A stretch of DNA of 64,000 nucleotides from Prochlorococcus sp. AG-418-F16. Lineage in GTDB: Bacteria; Cyanobacteriota; Cyanobacteriia; PCC-6307; Cyanobiaceae. Within the stretch, counting starts at the first letter, position 1. Every line of letters starts with the position of its first letter. Positions 51,820 through 58,676 of this stretch are shown here, in pieces. The stretch lies in the NCBI GenBank assembly GCA_003214235.1, contig QCLW01000001.1, positions 1 through 64,000 of the forward strand, written 5' to 3'. The notes beneath the pieces are model-generated. The model saw nothing but the letters and a program-made list of their open reading frames with translations. It had not been told where the DNA came from and ran no database searches. The position numbers were made by a program, and so were the translations under genes.

Positions 51820-52086
51820 CTAGAAGAAATTTTGAAGTGTTAGTTTTTTACAATATTCTCCTACAAACTTAACCTTTACTCCAGTTACAGATGCTGCTTC
51901 TTGTTCAAATAACTTAGAAGATTCTTTATCATTCATAAAAGCTTTCATTTTTGCACAAGCTCTTAAATCAGAATTATATCTTGATGACTCTTTTAAACTG
52001 CTTGAAATTGAAAATAAAAAATAACCAATAATAGACAAAAGGACAATAATCAAGTTCTTTTCGAAAAATTTACCCATAATCTTCAA
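51820..52086 (-). CDS. single-pass two-Cys small protein, copy A
   Basis: An 88-residue protein: basic N-terminus, transmembrane helix ('LIIVLLSIIGYFLFSISSSL'), then a soluble domain with 'LRACAKMKAFM' and 'GEYCKKL'. The motif order (helix, S-L-K, then two Cys about 35-45 residues apart) is shared with the genes at 55129-55359 and 55356-55622. Its upstream region matches that of the 55356 gene over about 40 bases. A disulfide-stabilised extracytoplasmic domain is possible. Function unknown. Confidence 0.6.
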   Translation of the reverse strand: MKIMGKFFEKNLIIVLLSIIGYFLFSISSSLKESSRYNSDLRACAKMKAFMNDKESSKLFEQEAASVTGVKVKFVGEYCKKLTLQNFF

Positions 52087-52330
52087 ATCTTAAATGATTA
52101 ATGATAAGTACTAACTAAGCTAAAATAGCACTTTAATAATTGATAGTCGATCTAAATAAAAAGATTTTCCAAAATTATATCTTCTAGTCTTTTTATGGTA
52201 TTAATTTATTAGTTATAAAATTTATTCATAATGCTTTATGTTCAGCATTGGTCATTCAAGTCTGGGTATCATCAAAAATAAGTTTATTCTCCTACTCCTT
52301 TAGTCGTGTAGTAACTGTAGTCAGGTGTAG

Positions 52331-52501
52331 TCAGTAATGAAAAAAGGGAACCTCCTCAACTTGTCTTGGAGTATAATCACAAATACCGAATTGCATACAT
52401 TCTATTTGATCATCAGATAGTTTTTTTTCAACTGAAAACATATCAAGCCAATTATCAAATACTTTTTGAAGTTTATGTTTAATAGGATTTCCGTAAGTCA
52501 T
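52331..52501 (-). CDS. 56-residue hypothetical protein
   Basis: A minus-strand ATG frame beginning MTYGNPIKHKLQKVFDNWLD, with an acidic middle, two Cys in 'ECMQFGICDY' and the end 'EEVPFFHY'. A GAGG lies 8 bases upstream of the start. The balanced composition and ribosome-binding site support it. No known family. Confidence 0.5.
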   Translation of the reverse strand: MTYGNPIKHKLQKVFDNWLDMFSVEKKLSDDQIECMQFGICDYTPRQVEEVPFFHY

Positions 52502-52569
52502 AATTAACCTCTTTGATCTAGTAGTTATCTAGTATCAGTAACATATAAAAATCAAGAGTGCTAATACTT

Positions 52570-52663
52570 AAAAAATAAGAGGGCAATTAATTTGCCCTCT
52601 TCGAGTCGTATGCACCTCGCTGTCAACAAAGTCGATGAAGCGCTTTTGACTCCTGTATTATTT
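52570..52663 (-). ncRNA. candidate small RNA with intrinsic terminator
   Basis: The minus strand has TTGTCA (52694-52699), an 18-base spacer and TATATG (52670-52675), then about 95 bases of GC-richer sequence with a GTCAA/TTGAC stem and a CGAG/CTCG hairpin. It ends in a perfect 10-bp stem (AAGAGGGCAA / TTGCCCTCTT, 52577-52601) followed by ATTTTTT. It has no coding frame of note. Promoter, structure and terminator together suggest an independent sRNA. I do not recognise it as a named Yfr RNA. Confidence 0.45.
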
Positions 52664-52785
52664 TTACTTCATATAAATTCGAAAAGATATTCGTGACAAC
52701 CACAAAGCACTTTTACTCGGGTAATAATACTCTATGAATTTCAAGTAAAAGGGAGGACAATATAGATATAGATCTAGGAGGTCTT

Positions 52786-52968
52786 ATGAAACTATTCAAT
52801 CAATTTAACATTCTTCCAAGATACTTAACGGCGTTTAATTATGCAGGATTAAACCTTAACGAAACTCCAAAAGAACTTGAGAAATTTACTCCTGAGTTTC
52901 AAAACTTTTGGAAGAAAGAATGCAGAGAACATCCAACAAATCAAAATTGTTTAATTTACTGTGACTGA
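52786..52968 (+). CDS. 60-residue protein with a CP12-like C-terminus
   Basis: A strong ribosome-binding site (AGGAGG, 7 bases before the ATG) precedes MKLFNQFNILPRYLTAFNYA. The C-terminus 'FWKKECREHPTNQNCLIYCD' has the Cys-x(n)-Pro-x(n)-Cys-x2-Tyr spacing reminiscent of the C-terminal redox loop of CP12, the GAPDH/PRK regulator, but the rest differs. It is first of three closely spaced micro-genes. The CP12 link is only a resemblance. Confidence 0.6.
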   Translation: MKLFNQFNILPRYLTAFNYAGLNLNETPKELEKFTPEFQNFWKKECREHPTNQNCLIYCD

Positions 52969-53006
52969 GTTATTAATTTTTAGTCTTTATTAAATAAGGA
53001 GGTTTT

Positions 53007-53156
53007 ATGAAACTAACTACCCCATTCACTATTCTCAATCGAAAATTCAACGAGCTCGATTTAATTAGAGATGCAATGAAGAGAAGAATATTAGCAACTG
53101 AAAGATTGCATGAAGACTATAGAAAAATGTATAGAAACCACCAACTTGCTTATTAA
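53007..53156 (+). CDS. 49-residue basic helical protein
   Basis: It begins MKLTTPFTILNRKFNELDLI behind an AGGAGG ribosome-binding site 6 bases upstream, and continues as an Arg/Lys-rich helix ('MKRRILATERLHEDYRKMYR'). Both the strong RBS and the MKL start echo the gene before it. A nucleic-acid-binding role is conceivable from charge alone. No family recognised. Confidence 0.55.
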   Translation: MKLTTPFTILNRKFNELDLIRDAMKRRILATERLHEDYRKMYRNHQLAY

Positions 53157-53162
53157 CCTTTA

Positions 53163-53282
53163 ATGGAATTTTTTAAGGAGCTTTTGCAGAATCATCATGA
53201 CCCATCCCATGCAATTTATGGGATAGGTGGAGTAATAGTATTGTTTATAATTTATAATCGATTACTCAATAAATATCAGTAA
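53163..53282 (+). CDS. 39-residue single-pass membrane peptide
   Basis: It starts 6 bases after the previous stop: MEFFKELLQNHHDPSHAIYG, then one hydrophobic helix ('GIGGVIVLFIIYN') and a basic end. The His-rich segment before the helix is distinctive. It is probably co-translated with its two upstream neighbours. Confidence 0.5.
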   Translation: MEFFKELLQNHHDPSHAIYGIGGVIVLFIIYNRLLNKYQ

Positions 53283-53553
53283 CCCAATAGACATATTGAA
53301 AAGGTGTTTACTTGACTTATTTCTTCAATAATTATAGAAGGAACTAATAAAAAAAAAGAACTACAAAAAATAAAACGCTTACTACTTACACGAATAGAAG
53401 TCCTCGCTTTACCTAATACTGGCTTTATAGCCATTAGCATCTAAGACTTTATTTAATTTAAGGACATTTTCGGAGGATATTTAAAAGGAAAAAATTCCCC
53501 ATATGTTCCCCTCTTTTAGTACAAAGTCAACGACCAATCACAAATTAGTAACA

Positions 53554-53634
53554 ATGGATGAGATTGCATATTTATTTTTTCTAATACTTCTACAGCCTGT
53601 AATAGTTGAGTTCTACTGGGGGGGAATGGGTTGA
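53554..53634 (+). CDS. 26-residue membrane peptide next to the tRNA fragment
   Basis: The ATG frame MDEIAYLFFLILLQPVIVEF ends just where the duplicated tRNA promoter region begins. One hydrophobic helix. It is very short and could be chance. The 270 bases before it hold nothing that I can support. Confidence 0.25.
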   Translation: MDEIAYLFFLILLQPVIVEFYWGGMG

Positions 53635-53714
53635 TGTATAAAAGTTTTTAGGACAATTTAATGTCACCCTTGGAGGGGTGGTCGAGTGGTTTAAGGCTCT
53701 AGTCTTGAAAACTA
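53633..53714 (+). repeat. duplicate of the tRNA-Ser promoter and 5' half
   Basis: This 82-base segment repeats 55771-55853: the upstream block (gatgtata ... ggacaattta) with a few changes, then the first 43 bases of tRNA-Ser(UGA) without change. Identity stops in the 3' side of the anticodon stem, and the remaining half is replaced by unrelated AT-rich DNA. A shorter echo of the anticodon arm (20 bases, 2 differences) lies at 53854-53873. It is a truncated, non-functional tRNA remnant and a likely old recombination junction. Confidence 0.9.
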
Positions 53715-54025
53715 TAAGGTATTTTGAAAGAATAAAATAAGTATTACTTGAAACTCGTTAATATAACCTACATCTTACTAACACTCAAAAGTTCAATAAA
53801 ATTCTAGTTAACTGTGGTGTAGCCAATCTGTAGCTACTTTCTATTTTTGGAACGGCTCTAGTCTTAAAATCTAAAGTTGACCTCATTATATGGAAGTGTT
53901 ATCAGCAATATTTAAAAATTTTACTACTTTTATCTTATAGTAAGATATTGATGTCACTTAATTAAAAATAAAAAATTAAACAGTCTCAAAAAAACAGAGT
54001 AGAATCTAATCAACAATTTTAAAAA
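53635..54025. other. gene-free stretch holding tRNA-Ser fragments
   Basis: Apart from the 5' tRNA-Ser half-copy (53672-53714) and the small anticodon-arm echo (53854-53873), these 390 bases hold no coding frame. The end leads into the signal-peptide gene at 54026. Confidence 0.6.
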
Positions 54026-54358
54026 ATGAAAAAATCAAACTTAATCTTACCTTTACTTTTAGGCTCATTTTTTTTTAACACAAATGTATTTTCATCAGTC
54101 ATTGATATTGATGGGAATAACAGTAATAACATTCAAAACAATAGTTTTCTAATTGCGAGTAGCTGTGGAGGTGGTAGTTCTCCTGGCGGCAAGAACTCAA
54201 AAAAAGCAAAAGCTCATAGAAAGAAACGAAAGGCTGCCGCTCAATTGAATTACTATAAAAGAGCGTTGACTAAAGCTGCTGCTGCAGGATCAAAAAATAC
54301 AAGCGATATTCAAGTTAGGATACAAGAATTAGAAGTTATTATTAATGGTCATGAATGA
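54026..54358 (+). CDS. secreted basic protein (110 aa)
   Basis: A 110-residue protein with a signal peptide ('LILPLLLGSFFFNTNVFSS'), a short 'SCGGGSSPGGKNS' Gly/Ser linker and a very basic Lys/Ala-rich helical part ('KKAKAHRKKRKAAAQL'), ending in an acidic helix. It has one Cys. It would be exported to the periplasm. It lies between tRNA-Ser fragments and has no relative that I recognise. Confidence 0.6.
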   Translation: MKKSNLILPLLLGSFFFNTNVFSSVIDIDGNNSNNIQNNSFLIASSCGGGSSPGGKNSKKAKAHRKKRKAAAQLNYYKRALTKAAAAGSKNTSDIQVRIQELEVIINGHE

Positions 54359-54614
54359 AAAGGTAAATAAAATAGAACTAGAACTTCACTTCTGTTTTCA
54401 TGACAGTACGCCCACTAATTAATGAGACTGGCCAACCTATTCCCAATGCTTTAAGCGTCTTAGATTGAGACCTGATTTTAGAAAATAACCAATATTGTTC
54501 TTAGGATTAGTAATAAAAATAATCAGATTTAAAACAAGGTTTGCAGGTAAATTCAAAGGCTTCAAAAGTAGTAAAGCCATGCCCTGAGTTACATTAAAAC
54601 CTTTGTTTTCCAAT

Positions 54615-54760
54615 TAACTAGGTAGTTGATGGGTAGGCGGTGCATGGAATTTTCTTTTCTTTCTTTTTGATCTCTTATAAACAACAAATACCCCTAGTCC
54701 TAATAAAGGCATCAATAAACCTTCTACAAAAATTGGAAAGTTAAGCAGCATTATATTCAT
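54615..54760 (-). CDS. probable membrane microprotein overlapping the 54741 gene
   Basis: The minus strand begins MNIMLLNFPIFVEGLLMPLL and continues with a hydrophobic helix and a very basic segment (VVYKRSKR...), a convincing single-pass pattern. It overlaps the end of the upstream gene by 20 bases. The frame beyond the basic A-rich run is uncertain in my reading, so the 3' end is approximate. Confidence 0.35.
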
Positions 54761-55019
54761 CCCTATCTTCAAGCTCTCTCATAAATCTTTTATCTAATAA
54801 ATAATTGTCTATAAGCTCTGCTGCCATCTGTATCTCAGCAGCAGGTTCTTGTAGATCTTTTTCTAATAAGTAATTATCTATAAGCTCTAAATTGTTATTT
54901 TCTTTAATTTGTTTATCGCTGTTTAATAATTCTCTTATGTAGTTATATACAAGCTCTTTGTCGTATCCGCTTTCTCTAATTTCTTTCAACATTTCCTCTG
55001 GAATTTGCATAATCTTCAA
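54741..55019 (-). CDS. acidic helical protein with internal repeats (92 aa)
   Basis: A 92-residue acidic protein containing a repeated helix: 'ELVYNYIRELLNSDK', 'ELIDNYLLEKDLQE' and 'ELIDNYLLDKRFMRE', the last two also near-identical in DNA. It has no membrane segment or Cys. Repeated amphipathic helices suggest a protein-binding or oligomerising surface. No family recognised. It lies in the accessory region upstream of tRNA-Ser. Confidence 0.55.
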   Translation of the reverse strand: MKIMQIPEEMLKEIRESGYDKELVYNYIRELLNSDKQIKENNNLELIDNYLLEKDLQEPAAEIQMAAELIDNYLLDKRFMRELEDRDEYNAA

Positions 55020-55099
55020 CTCCTATGTGAAAGCCATATACGCATACTCACGAAGATATAAGAAAAAAGCAAGGGAATCGCCAAAAAAACAGGGTTTAT

Positions 55100-55129
55100 A
55101 AAGGGAACTAAAGGGAACTAAAGGGAACT
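55100..55129. repeat. 10-bp tandem repeat, three copies
   Basis: AAAGGGAACT is repeated three times head to tail, ending at the stop codon of the minus-strand gene at 55129. The length is not a multiple of three and it lies in the 3' untranslated part, where slippage would be harmless to coding. Confidence 0.9.
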
Positions 55130-55359
55130 CAATAGGAAAGCATATTGCATTGTTTTGAATAATATTTAGAACCAAGTTTCTTTTGCATTTGTCTCTCTGT
55201 ATATCTGCCTTTTTCTAAACAAACTAATCTTTTGTAATCAAGTTTTGCTGTTGTCTTTAAACTCCCTGCAATAGACATCAAATTAAGAGCAATAATCGCT
55301 AATAAGATGCTCATTGGGTACTTTTTGATAAAAGGTAGAATTTTGTTTTTCATTTTCAA
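55129..55359 (-). CDS. single-pass two-Cys small protein, copy B
   Basis: A 76-residue protein: basic N-terminus, transmembrane helix ('MSILLAIIALNLMSIAGSL'), then 'LVCLEKGRYTERQ' and 'YYSKQCNMLSY'. It shares layout with the gene at 51820-52086 ('S-L-K' after the helix, two Cys about 35 residues apart). Its ATG overlaps the stop of the following paralogue-like gene (ATGA), so the two are co-translated. Confidence 0.6.
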   Translation of the reverse strand: MKMKNKILPFIKKYPMSILLAIIALNLMSIAGSLKTTAKLDYKRLVCLEKGRYTERQMQKKLGSKYYSKQCNMLSY

Positions 55360-55622
55360 TTAAATAAACGTTTTGTCCAACCTTTACTTTTCATACATTT
55401 TGTATACCCATTATCTTCGTCAAAAAAAGTTTTACAATTATCTCTATCCTTTTTAAATTTCTCATTTGCAGTTTTCTTTTTAATTTTTAATTGCATTTGT
55501 TCTACTCGCTCCTCTCTGAGACGCATCTTCTCACCTTCTTGTTGGAAATAAAAAACAGTCCCTAAAATAAGAGTTACCGCAATTGTTGAAGTAGCTATAG
55601 CAGTTATATCTTCTGATTTCAT
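55356..55622 (-). CDS. single-pass two-Cys small protein, copy C
   Basis: An 88-residue protein: N-terminal transmembrane helix ('ITAIATSTIAVTLILGTVFYF'), a highly charged coiled region ('EEGEKMRLREERVEQMQLKIKKK'-type, rich in Glu, Arg and Lys), then 'DNCKTFF' and 'TKCMKSKGW'. It is the first gene of the pair with 55129-55359. The region upstream (about 55665-55705) is alike to that upstream of copy A. Confidence 0.6.
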   Translation of the reverse strand: MKSEDITAIATSTIAVTLILGTVFYFQQEGEKMRLREERVEQMQLKIKKKTANEKFKKDRDNCKTFFDEDNGYTKCMKSKGWTKRLFN

Positions 55623-55663
55623 GAAATTCTTTAAATCCTTTTTGATATTTTTGATAGGAATTT

Positions 55664-55704
55664 TATTAAAGATAACACTTCAATTATTGTCAGTCGATCT
55701 AAAC
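55664..55704 (-). promoter_or_regulatory. promoter-like block shared by two two-Cys genes
   Basis: Minus strand: TTTAGATCGACT, then a closely similar run (..CAAT.ATT.AAGTG.TAT.TT). The same block occurs at about 52117-52158, upstream of the 51820-52086 gene, the same distance from the coding start. Conservation outside the genes indicates a duplicated promoter or operator. Confidence 0.5.
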
Positions 55705-55810
55705 TAATAAGAATTAGCTTTTCACTAAATGGAAGATAAAGAATATTCTCCTGAAGATTTAGATCAAGCGGATGTATAATAGTTTACGAGGACAATTTAA
55801 TCTCACCCTT

Positions 55811-55897
55811 GGAGGGGTGGTCGAGTGGTTTAAGGCTCTAGTCTTGAAAACTAGCGTGTCTGCAAGGGCACCGTGGGTTCGAATCCCACCCCCTCCG
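55811..55897 (+). tRNA. trnS-UGA: tRNA-Ser (anticodon UGA)
   Basis: An 87-base class II tRNA: acceptor arms GGAGGGG / CCCCTCC, D-arm GTCGAGTGGTTTAAGGC, anticodon stem CTAGT / ACTAG with loop CTTGAAA (anticodon TGA), a long variable arm (GTGTCTGCAAGGGCACC region) and T-arm GGGTTCGAATCCC. No CCA is encoded. All stems pair. It is flanked by a 5' half-copy upstream (53672) and a decayed 3' half-copy downstream (58174), which points to use as an integration site. Confidence 0.98.
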
Positions 55898-56007
55898 TAC
55901 TTTGAAGAAAATAGATTTATATAATATTTTTGCCTTTTAAGATGTTTTCGTAAAACTAATAGCCTTTTTTTAATAGTTTCAGTCTAAGTTAGTCTTTTAA
56001 AAATAAC

Positions 56008-56307
56008 TCATCTAATCTTCTTTTTTTTTTGTAAATTTGATTTCCCTTTTTTTATAGAATATTTCGCAAAATCTATTAACCCAGAGAATTTGTAATTTGG
56101 GTCAACATAATGCTGAATAACATAAAAGGCAAAATAGTAGGCTCGACAGAAACCCCATATTGCTAATAAAAGGAAAACTATAGTTTTAACATTAAAGTTT
56201 AATAAAACTAAGAGAATTGAAGATATAAAACCAGTTAAAAAAAGTAAAAAGGCTTTTAGATAAAGTAACCAAACTTTGTTTATATCTTTCAATAATCGCT
56301 CGAACAT
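56008..56307 (-). CDS. small membrane protein downstream of pilB2
   Basis: A 99-residue protein with two or three transmembrane helices ('LLYLKAFLLFLTGFISSILL', 'TIVFLLLAIWGFCRAYYFAF') and a very basic tail ('KKGKSNLQKKKKIR'). It overlaps the end of pilB2 by 19 bases and is presumably co-expressed. It has no recognised domain. It could be an accessory factor of the second motor, judged from linkage only. Confidence 0.6.
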   Translation of the reverse strand: MFERLLKDINKVWLLYLKAFLLFLTGFISSILLVLLNFNVKTIVFLLLAIWGFCRAYYFAFYVIQHYVDPNYKFSGLIDFAKYSIKKGKSNLQKKKKIR

Positions 56308-58013
56308 ACCCTTATTACTTCAGAAAGCGTAGTTAAATGATCTTTAACTAACTCTACGCCATATTGAGTAAGTGTAAGCATTGAATTTTCATTAACAGCC
56401 AACTCCTCAATTTCTTTATCATTAAGACCACTTGAAATTCCATTTTGAATATTTCTTTCAAGAAGAAGGAGTTCATATACCCCAACTCTACCTTTATATC
56501 CAGAACCCTGACATATGGGACAAAGAGTATTCTCTTTTTTACGATTTAATTTTTCTTCTGAAGATAGAGAGTTAGCATACATTATTGGAGTATTCTCTTG
56601 AATATTAAATTCAATCGCTTCATTTTCAGAAATCGGTTTTTTTATACCGCATCCTGAGCAGACTTTTCTAAGTAATCTTTGAGCTAATACACCCCTTATA
56701 CTTGCATTCAACTTATATATAGGTACTTGCATATCCAACAATCTAGTTAATGAAGTTGTAGATGAATTAGCGTGCATTGTAGTAAAAACTAAATGACCAG
56801 TATCAGCCGCATCAAGAGAGGCTTCTGCTGTTTCTGGATCTCTTGTCTCTCCAATAAGAATTACGTCGGGGTCGTGCCTTAAGAAGGCTCTTAAAACTAT
56901 GGCAAATGTTTGTCCTTTTGCCCTATTTATCTGAACTTGTTGGATATCTCCGCCCATATCATATTCAATAGGATCCTCAGCAGTAAATATATTCAAATCT
57001 CCCGTATCCTTTTCTCTTAATGCTGCAGCAAGAGTAGTTGACTTCCCAGATCCTGTAGGTCCTGAGACAATTACAACCCCATTTTTAGCATTCATTATCT
57101 TCCTGAAGTCTTTTCTTACACTTTCAATATGGATTAAGGTATCTAAATTTAAAGCTGATGGATCACTATTTAACATTCTTAGAACCATTTTCTCCCCATA
57201 TTTCCCAGGCAATGTCGAACAACGAAATTCAAGCCTATTGCCTTCTAAAAGCCTAAGAATTTTCCCATCTTGAATAGCTCTTCTTTCAGCAATATCCATC
57301 ATGGCCATATTTTTTAAGCACGCGACTAATTGAATACCTGGTTTTCTAGGCATGGACATGAATTTTTGCAAAACACCATCTTTTTTTACTCTTATTTTGT
57401 AACCTTCTTCTCTTGGCTCTATATGGATATCAGATAGTCCATTTTTTCTTGCATATATTAATACCTTTCCTGCAGCCTCTTGGATTTTACTAAAAGACAT
57501 CTCTGTCTCTAAATCTATAATTTGTTCCTCTAGATAGTCTTCATAAGTGTCTCTTCCGGAGTCTTCATCTTCATCTTCGTCTTCATCTTCATCTTCATCT
57601 TCGTCTTCTTCCTTATCTTTATCAAATTCGAATTTAAAAGCATCTTCAGATTCAGAAACATCCCTTATGGTCTCTAAAACGGAATCTTCATCAATTTGAG
57701 AGATTTCTAGTGAATCACCATTTATAAATCTTTCTTCAGAAGCAAGATCTAAAATTTCTTGTATTTCTTCTTGCGGATACTCTATGAAGATGCATTTTAA
57801 ATTATTTCCAGATTGGTTGATTCTTTGTTTTATTGGTTCAGCAATAGTTCCTAAGTAAGAATAATTTGCAATCGCTATATTTAATACTCCAGGTTGCATT
57901 GGCAACCCAGACTCAAGATTAAGTGGAACAACTAAATTATCTCTGCACCATTGAAGAGAAAAATATTTATCAACTAGTTTTCTTACGCTTTTATAATTAT
58001 ATTGTGTAGCCAT
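56289..58013 (-). CDS. pilB2: second PilB/GspE extension ATPase with an Asp/Glu run
   Basis: A 574-residue paralogue of the PilB at 39288-40940, aligning from the N-terminus ('LVDKYFSLQWCRDNLVVPL' in both) to the C-terminus ('LTQYGVELVKDHLTT'). Walker A 'GPTGSGKSTTLAA', Asp box 'TAEDPIEYDM', Walker B 'HDPDVILIGETRDPETAE', and zinc pairs 'CSGCG' and 'CPICQGSG' are intact, so it should be active. The difference is an alternating Glu/Asp run of about 16 residues in the linker near residue 130. It has no pilT, pilC or pilin beside it. It lies between tRNA-Ser and a tRNA 3' remnant. Confidence 0.9.
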   Translation of the reverse strand: MATQYNYKSVRKLVDKYFSLQWCRDNLVVPLNLESGLPMQPGVLNIAIANYSYLGTIAEPIKQRINQSGNNLKCIFIEYPQEEIQEILDLASEERFINGDSLEISQIDEDSVLETIRDVSESEDAFKFEFDKDKEEDEDEDEDEDEDEDEDSGRDTYEDYLEEQIIDLETEMSFSKIQEAAGKVLIYARKNGLSDIHIEPREEGYKIRVKKDGVLQKFMSMPRKPGIQLVACLKNMAMMDIAERRAIQDGKILRLLEGNRLEFRCSTLPGKYGEKMVLRMLNSDPSALNLDTLIHIESVRKDFRKIMNAKNGVVIVSGPTGSGKSTTLAAALREKDTGDLNIFTAEDPIEYDMGGDIQQVQINRAKGQTFAIVLRAFLRHDPDVILIGETRDPETAEASLDAADTGHLVFTTMHANSSTTSLTRLLDMQVPIYKLNASIRGVLAQRLLRKVCSGCGIKKPISENEAIEFNIQENTPIMYANSLSSEEKLNRKKENTLCPICQGSGYKGRVGVYELLLLERNIQNGISSGLNDKEIEELAVNENSMLTLTQYGVELVKDHLTTLSEVIRVCSSDY

Positions 58014-58400
58014 TGATTGCTTTTGTTCATAATAAATTTTAAATCAGTTTCTTATTTAAGTCACGATAGTCTAGGGTTTGTGGTCAAAACCGGGACATTA
58101 GTGGATCTAATACCCAATAAAATAAGGACCAGTCAACGATTAAACGTTAACTGATCCACATAAGCTATTCAGTTATGGTCAGGCTTGAAAACTAGAGTAT
58201 CTGCAAGGGTATTATTATAGGCTCAAATCATCTCCTCGTTCTTAGTAATTGTCGAGATTTACATGCTGTTTTAAAAATTCGAAAATTATAAATTAATACT
58301 TATATTTCAAAATCTATCGAAGAAAGATATTTTAATTGGCTTAATATCTAACCAGCTGATTAAAAAAGCAAAAAAGTGATAAAAAAATCTTATTAAAAAA
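58014..58400. other. gene-free stretch with inverted repeats and a tRNA remnant
   Basis: Upstream of pilB2, these 387 bases contain a large nested inverted repeat: GTGGATC (58101) with GATCCAC (58153), and between them CAGT-AACG / CGTT-ACTG around a short loop. The tRNA-Ser 3' remnant follows. No coding frame is supported. Confidence 0.6.
58174..58238 (+). pseudogene. decayed 3' half of tRNA-Ser(UGA)
   Basis: CTTGAAAACTAG then GT.TCTGCAAGGG match the anticodon loop, 3' anticodon strand and variable arm of the intact tRNA at 55811. The T-arm and acceptor part are recognisable but mutated (GGCTCAAATCAT-CTCCTCG). The 5' half is absent. With the intact tRNA in the same orientation upstream, this is what an old att direct repeat would look like after decay. 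Confidence 0.8.
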
Positions 58401-58676
58401 TTATTGAGTTTTTCTAAAACAAAAATCTCCTATTAATAGGACCTTATTATATTTATTTTTTTCATTACTAATTCTTAAAAGATAATTTGGAGATATAGAA
58501 AAAATAGTCCCAATAGAAACGTTCCCATCGCTGCCGTCTTGTATTATTTTAAAGAAACATTTTCTCCCATTTTCTGAAATTAATCCAGGCCAAATTGAGC
58601 CAATCCCTAGAAAAAATCCTATCAAGAAAAACATAAATGGTTGAAGAATTCTCACTTTAGATTTTCTCCGAGCCAT
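58401..58676 (-). CDS. membrane-anchored small protein (91 aa)
   Basis: A basic N-terminus (MARRKSKVRILQP), a transmembrane helix ('FMFFLIGFFLGIGSIWPGLI') and a beta-rich extracytoplasmic part with two Cys ('GRKCFFKII', 'IGDFCFRK'). Regular composition supports a real gene. No family recognised. Confidence 0.6.
   Translation of the reverse strand: MARRKSKVRILQPFMFFLIGFFLGIGSIWPGLISENGRKCFFKIIQDGSDGNVSIGTIFSISPNYLLRISNEKNKYNKVLLIGDFCFRKTQ

Noticed and set aside
53380-53460. Possible minus-strand recombinase remnant left of the tRNA fragment
   Set aside because: A short frame (..KPVLGKARTSIRVSSKR..) looked basic and integrase-like at first glance, but it has no catalytic Arg/His/Tyr pattern and is too short to support.
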